The position numbers were made by a program, and so were the translations under genes. DNA of 64,000 nt, from NCBI GenBank assembly GCA_044463945.1, contig JBIQLW010000016.1:1-64000 (forward strand), read 5' to 3'. Below are positions 62,080-64,000 of this stretch, piece after piece. Position 1 is the stretch's first letter. Each line of letters opens with the position of its first letter. Under the pieces are notes generated by a model. It did no database searches. It was given only the letters and a program-made list of their open reading frames with translations, and was not told the origin of the DNA. Origin of the DNA: 62-47 sp044463945. GTDB lineage: Bacteria > Pseudomonadota > Alphaproteobacteria > Rhizobiales > Xanthobacteraceae.

Positions 62080-62144
62080 ACTGGATGCTCCGCCTGAGCC
62101 TGTCATCGGGCCGGCGAAGCCGGACCCGTTGGCGGAGCATGACG
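62080..62144. repeat. Right half of the palindromic repeat with a nested hairpin
   Basis: ACTGGAT...ATGACG matches the right end of the element at 19141-19241. Its stem here is GCTCCGCC/GGCGGAGC and it encloses an extra hairpin GGGCCGGC-GAAG-GCCGGACCC-like (about 62108-62127). It lies between the rightward transglycosylase and leftward recJ genes. The rest of 61984-62231 shows no gene. Confidence 0.6.
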
Positions 62145-62231
62145 ATTTTCGTGTTGCGCCTGCCTCCAGAAAGCGAATTTCCGGTCAGAGACTCTTGAGG
62201 ATGCCGCCGCATCCCAACGTCATCCCGATTT

Positions 62232-64000
62232 TCACCGGATCATCGCCGGCCCGGCGTCCGGCACCGCGACGTCGATCACCCGCAGTTGCACGCGCTCCGC
62301 ACCCTGCCAGCGATCGACGCTCAACGTGCCCGCGACGTGCAGCGGCTGGCCGCGGCCTTCCTTCAGCGCGTCGCCGAGCGTCGAGCCGACCGCGCGAAAC
62401 GCGATGCCGTTGACGATCGCGCCGTCGCCCGCCTTGAAGCGCAGCCGCAAATGCGCCTGCCCGACCTCGTCGGCATAGACCAGTTGGTGCGCCGGCAGCG
62501 CCACCACCGGCTCGGGATTGCCCGCCCCGAACGGCCCGGCGCGGTTGAGCGTCGCGGCCAGCTCCGGCGTCAGCGCCCGCGCGCTGACCGCGCCGTCGAT
62601 CGCCAGTTCGTTGACGTTACGCGAGCGCGCGACGTCGGCGGCCAGCGCCGCCTCGATATAGGCGCGGAAGTCGGCGAGTTGTTCCTTGCGCAGCGTGACG
62701 CCTGCCGCCATGGCGTGGCCGCCGCCCTTGACAAGCACGCCCTCGGTGACCGCCTGCCGCACCGCGCGGCCGAGATCGACGCCGGAGATCGAGCGGCCCG
62801 AGCCGGTTCCGACGCCGCCCGGCTCCAGCGCGATCGCAAACGCCGGCCGTGCGAACTTCTCCTTCAGCCGCGCCGCGACCAGACCGACCACGCCGGGATG
62901 CCAGCCTTCGGCGGCGGTGACGATCACCGCGCCCTTGTCCTCAAGCCCGAGCGCGGCCAGCGCCTCGCTCTCGGCCTGCGCTTCCGCCGCCTGCTCGATG
63001 ATGCGGCGCTCGCTGTTGAGGCGGTCGAGTTCGGCGGCGATGCGCGCCGCCTCCGACACGTCGCCCTCCAGAAGCAGCCGCACGCCGAGATCGGCGCGGC
63101 CGATGCGTCCCCCGGCATTGATGCGCGGCCCCAGCATGAAACCGAGGTGCCAGGCTTCCGGCGGGCCGTTCAATCGCGCGATGTCCATCAGCGCGGTATG
63201 GCCGACATGGTCGCGCCGGCGTAGCGCGATCAGCCCTTTCGCCACGAAGGCGCGGTTGAGCCCGCTCAGTTGCGCGACATCGGCCACGGTGCCGAGCGCG
63301 ACGTGATGCAACATGCCGAGCAGGTCGGGCTCCGGGCGCAGCTCGTTCCAGAACCCGCGCCCGCGCAAGGTGCGGTTGACCGCCACCAGCGTCACGAACA
63401 CCAGCCCCACCGCCGCGAGATGGCCGAGGCCGGAGAGATCGTCCGGCCGGTTGGGATTGACCAGCGCGTCCACCGCCGGCAGGTCGTCGCCGCACTGGTG
63501 ATGATCGATCACCACCACGGACATGCCGAGCCGTTTGGCTTCCGCCAGCGCCTCGATGCTAGTGGTGCCGCAATCGACCGTCACCAGGAGCGTCGCGCCC
63601 TTTGCGGCCAGCATCCGCACCGCCTCGACGTTGGGGCCGTAGCCCTCGAAAATCCGGTCGGGGATGTGGATCAGCGGATCGAGGCCGCAATGCCGCAGGT
63701 GCCACGCGAGCAGCGCCGCCGAGGTCGCGCCGTCCACGTCGTAGTCGCCGAAGATCGCGATCTTCTCGCCGCGCGTCACGGCGTCGGCGATGCGTGTGGT
63801 CGCCGCCTCCATTTGCGTCACGGTGAACGGGTCCGGCATCAGCTTGCGGATCGTCGGATCGAGGAAATCGTCGACCGCGTCGAGATCGACGCCGCGCCCG
63901 GCCAGCACGCGCGCCAGCATCTCCGGCAGTTGATGGCGCTGGGCGATGGCCAGCGCCTGCGCCGCGCCGCGCGCATCCAGCCGGTCGCGCCACAGCCGGC
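62232..64000 (-). CDS. recJ: Single-stranded-DNA-specific exonuclease RecJ, 5' end outside the window
   Basis: RecJ is a 5'-3' exonuclease in recombination and mismatch repair. The frame runs to the window edge; an internal ATG at 63920 is not the true start, because coding continues upstream (GAAQALAIAQRHQLPEMLAR). The DHH phosphoesterase motifs are clear: GDYDVDGATSAALL, VDCGTTS and VIDHHQ. The DHHA1 domain contains KGGGHAMAAGVTL, and a C-terminal OB-like domain follows. About 589 residues are visible of about 600. Confidence 0.96.
   Translation of the reverse strand, partial: RLWRDRLDARGAAQALAIAQRHQLPEMLARVLAGRGVDLDAVDDFLDPTIRKLMPDPFTVTQMEAATTRIADAVTRGEKIAIFGDYDVDGATSAALLAWHLRHCGLDPLIHIPDRIFEGYGPNVEAVRMLAAKGATLLVTVDCGTTSIEALAEAKRLGMSVVVIDHHQCGDDLPAVDALVNPNRPDDLSGLGHLAAVGLVFVTLVAVNRTLRGRGFWNELRPEPDLLGMLHHVALGTVADVAQLSGLNRAFVAKGLIALRRRDHVGHTALMDIARLNGPPEAWHLGFMLGPRINAGGRIGRADLGVRLLLEGDVSEAARIAAELDRLNSERRIIEQAAEAQAESEALAALGLEDKGAVIVTAAEGWHPGVVGLVAARLKEKFARPAFAIALEPGGVGTGSGRSISGVDLGRAVRQAVTEGVLVKGGGHAMAAGVTLRKEQLADFRAYIEAALAADVARSRNVNELAIDGAVSARALTPELAATLNRAGPFGAGNPEPVVALPAHQLVYADEVGQAHLRLRFKAGDGAIVNGIAFRAVGSTLGDALKEGRGQPLHVAGTLSVDRWQGAERVQLRVIDVAVPDAGPAMIR

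Overview
The window is high-GC alphaproteobacterial chromosome, most likely from the Bradyrhizobium / Rhodopseudomonas / Afipia group (Nitrobacteraceae). Supporting this are a class II (B12-dependent) ribonucleotide reductase, an AapJQMP amino-acid transporter, OpgC, an NDUFS4-like complex I subunit, a small protein with the alphaproteobacterial porin signature, and dispersed palindromic repeats of a kind familiar in that group. The genus is an inference. Most genes have uniform high-GC codon use, but two stretches (about 2.4-6.2 kb and 46.7-49.5 kb) are visibly richer in A+T and look acquired.

Layout. 1-2.4 kb: 3' part of nrdJ and its terminator. 2.5-6.2 kb: an eroded accessory block with a LysR regulator facing a probable 3-sulfinopropanoyl-CoA desulfinase and a sulfonate/taurine-type ABC ATPase. 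The next gene of that operon is cut off after a few codons and joined to the tail of an old-yellow-enzyme gene. 6.3-8.3 kb: an unknown protein, tRNA-Cys and a DTW-domain tRNA-modifying enzyme. 8.4-17.5 kb: a complete RND efflux operon (outer-membrane factor, adaptor, two MdtB/MdtC-like pumps). 18-25.4 kb: sulfur amino-acid genes (cysK, metC) flanking the aap operon. 25.5-37.5 kb: a Na/Pi transporter-like protein facing a five-gene run (alpha-2-macroglobulin, PBP1C, an ArnT-like glycosyltransferase, a GT2 polyprenyl-phosphate sugar transferase and a LAB_N membrane protein). 38-43.6 kb: leucine catabolism (methylcrotonyl-CoA carboxylase and HMG-CoA lyase) and an NDUFS4-like gene. 43.8-46.7 kb: opgC and an ABC-F ATPase.

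46.7-49.5 kb: a second accessory block beside tRNA-Pro, with a branched-chain-type binding protein, an isochorismatase-like hydrolase and a cupin. 49.7-56 kb: small stress and metabolism genes (DUF192, double cold-shock protein, sirtuin, glyoxalase I, a metal-dependent cyclase, an HdeD-like protein), several very small proteins and tRNA-Glu. 56-62 kb: epmB-epmA divergent from efp, which together form the EF-P lysylation system, then two cell-wall enzymes (M23 peptidase and a Tat-exported lytic transglycosylase). 62.2-64 kb: recJ, cut by the window edge.

The least ordinary signals are the desulfinase-like acyl-CoA dehydrogenase without the usual catalytic glutamate, the deletion scar next to it, a long palindrome between epmA and efp, and palindromic repeats in three convergent intergenic gaps. 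No CRISPR array, intact insertion sequence, integrase or prophage was seen.
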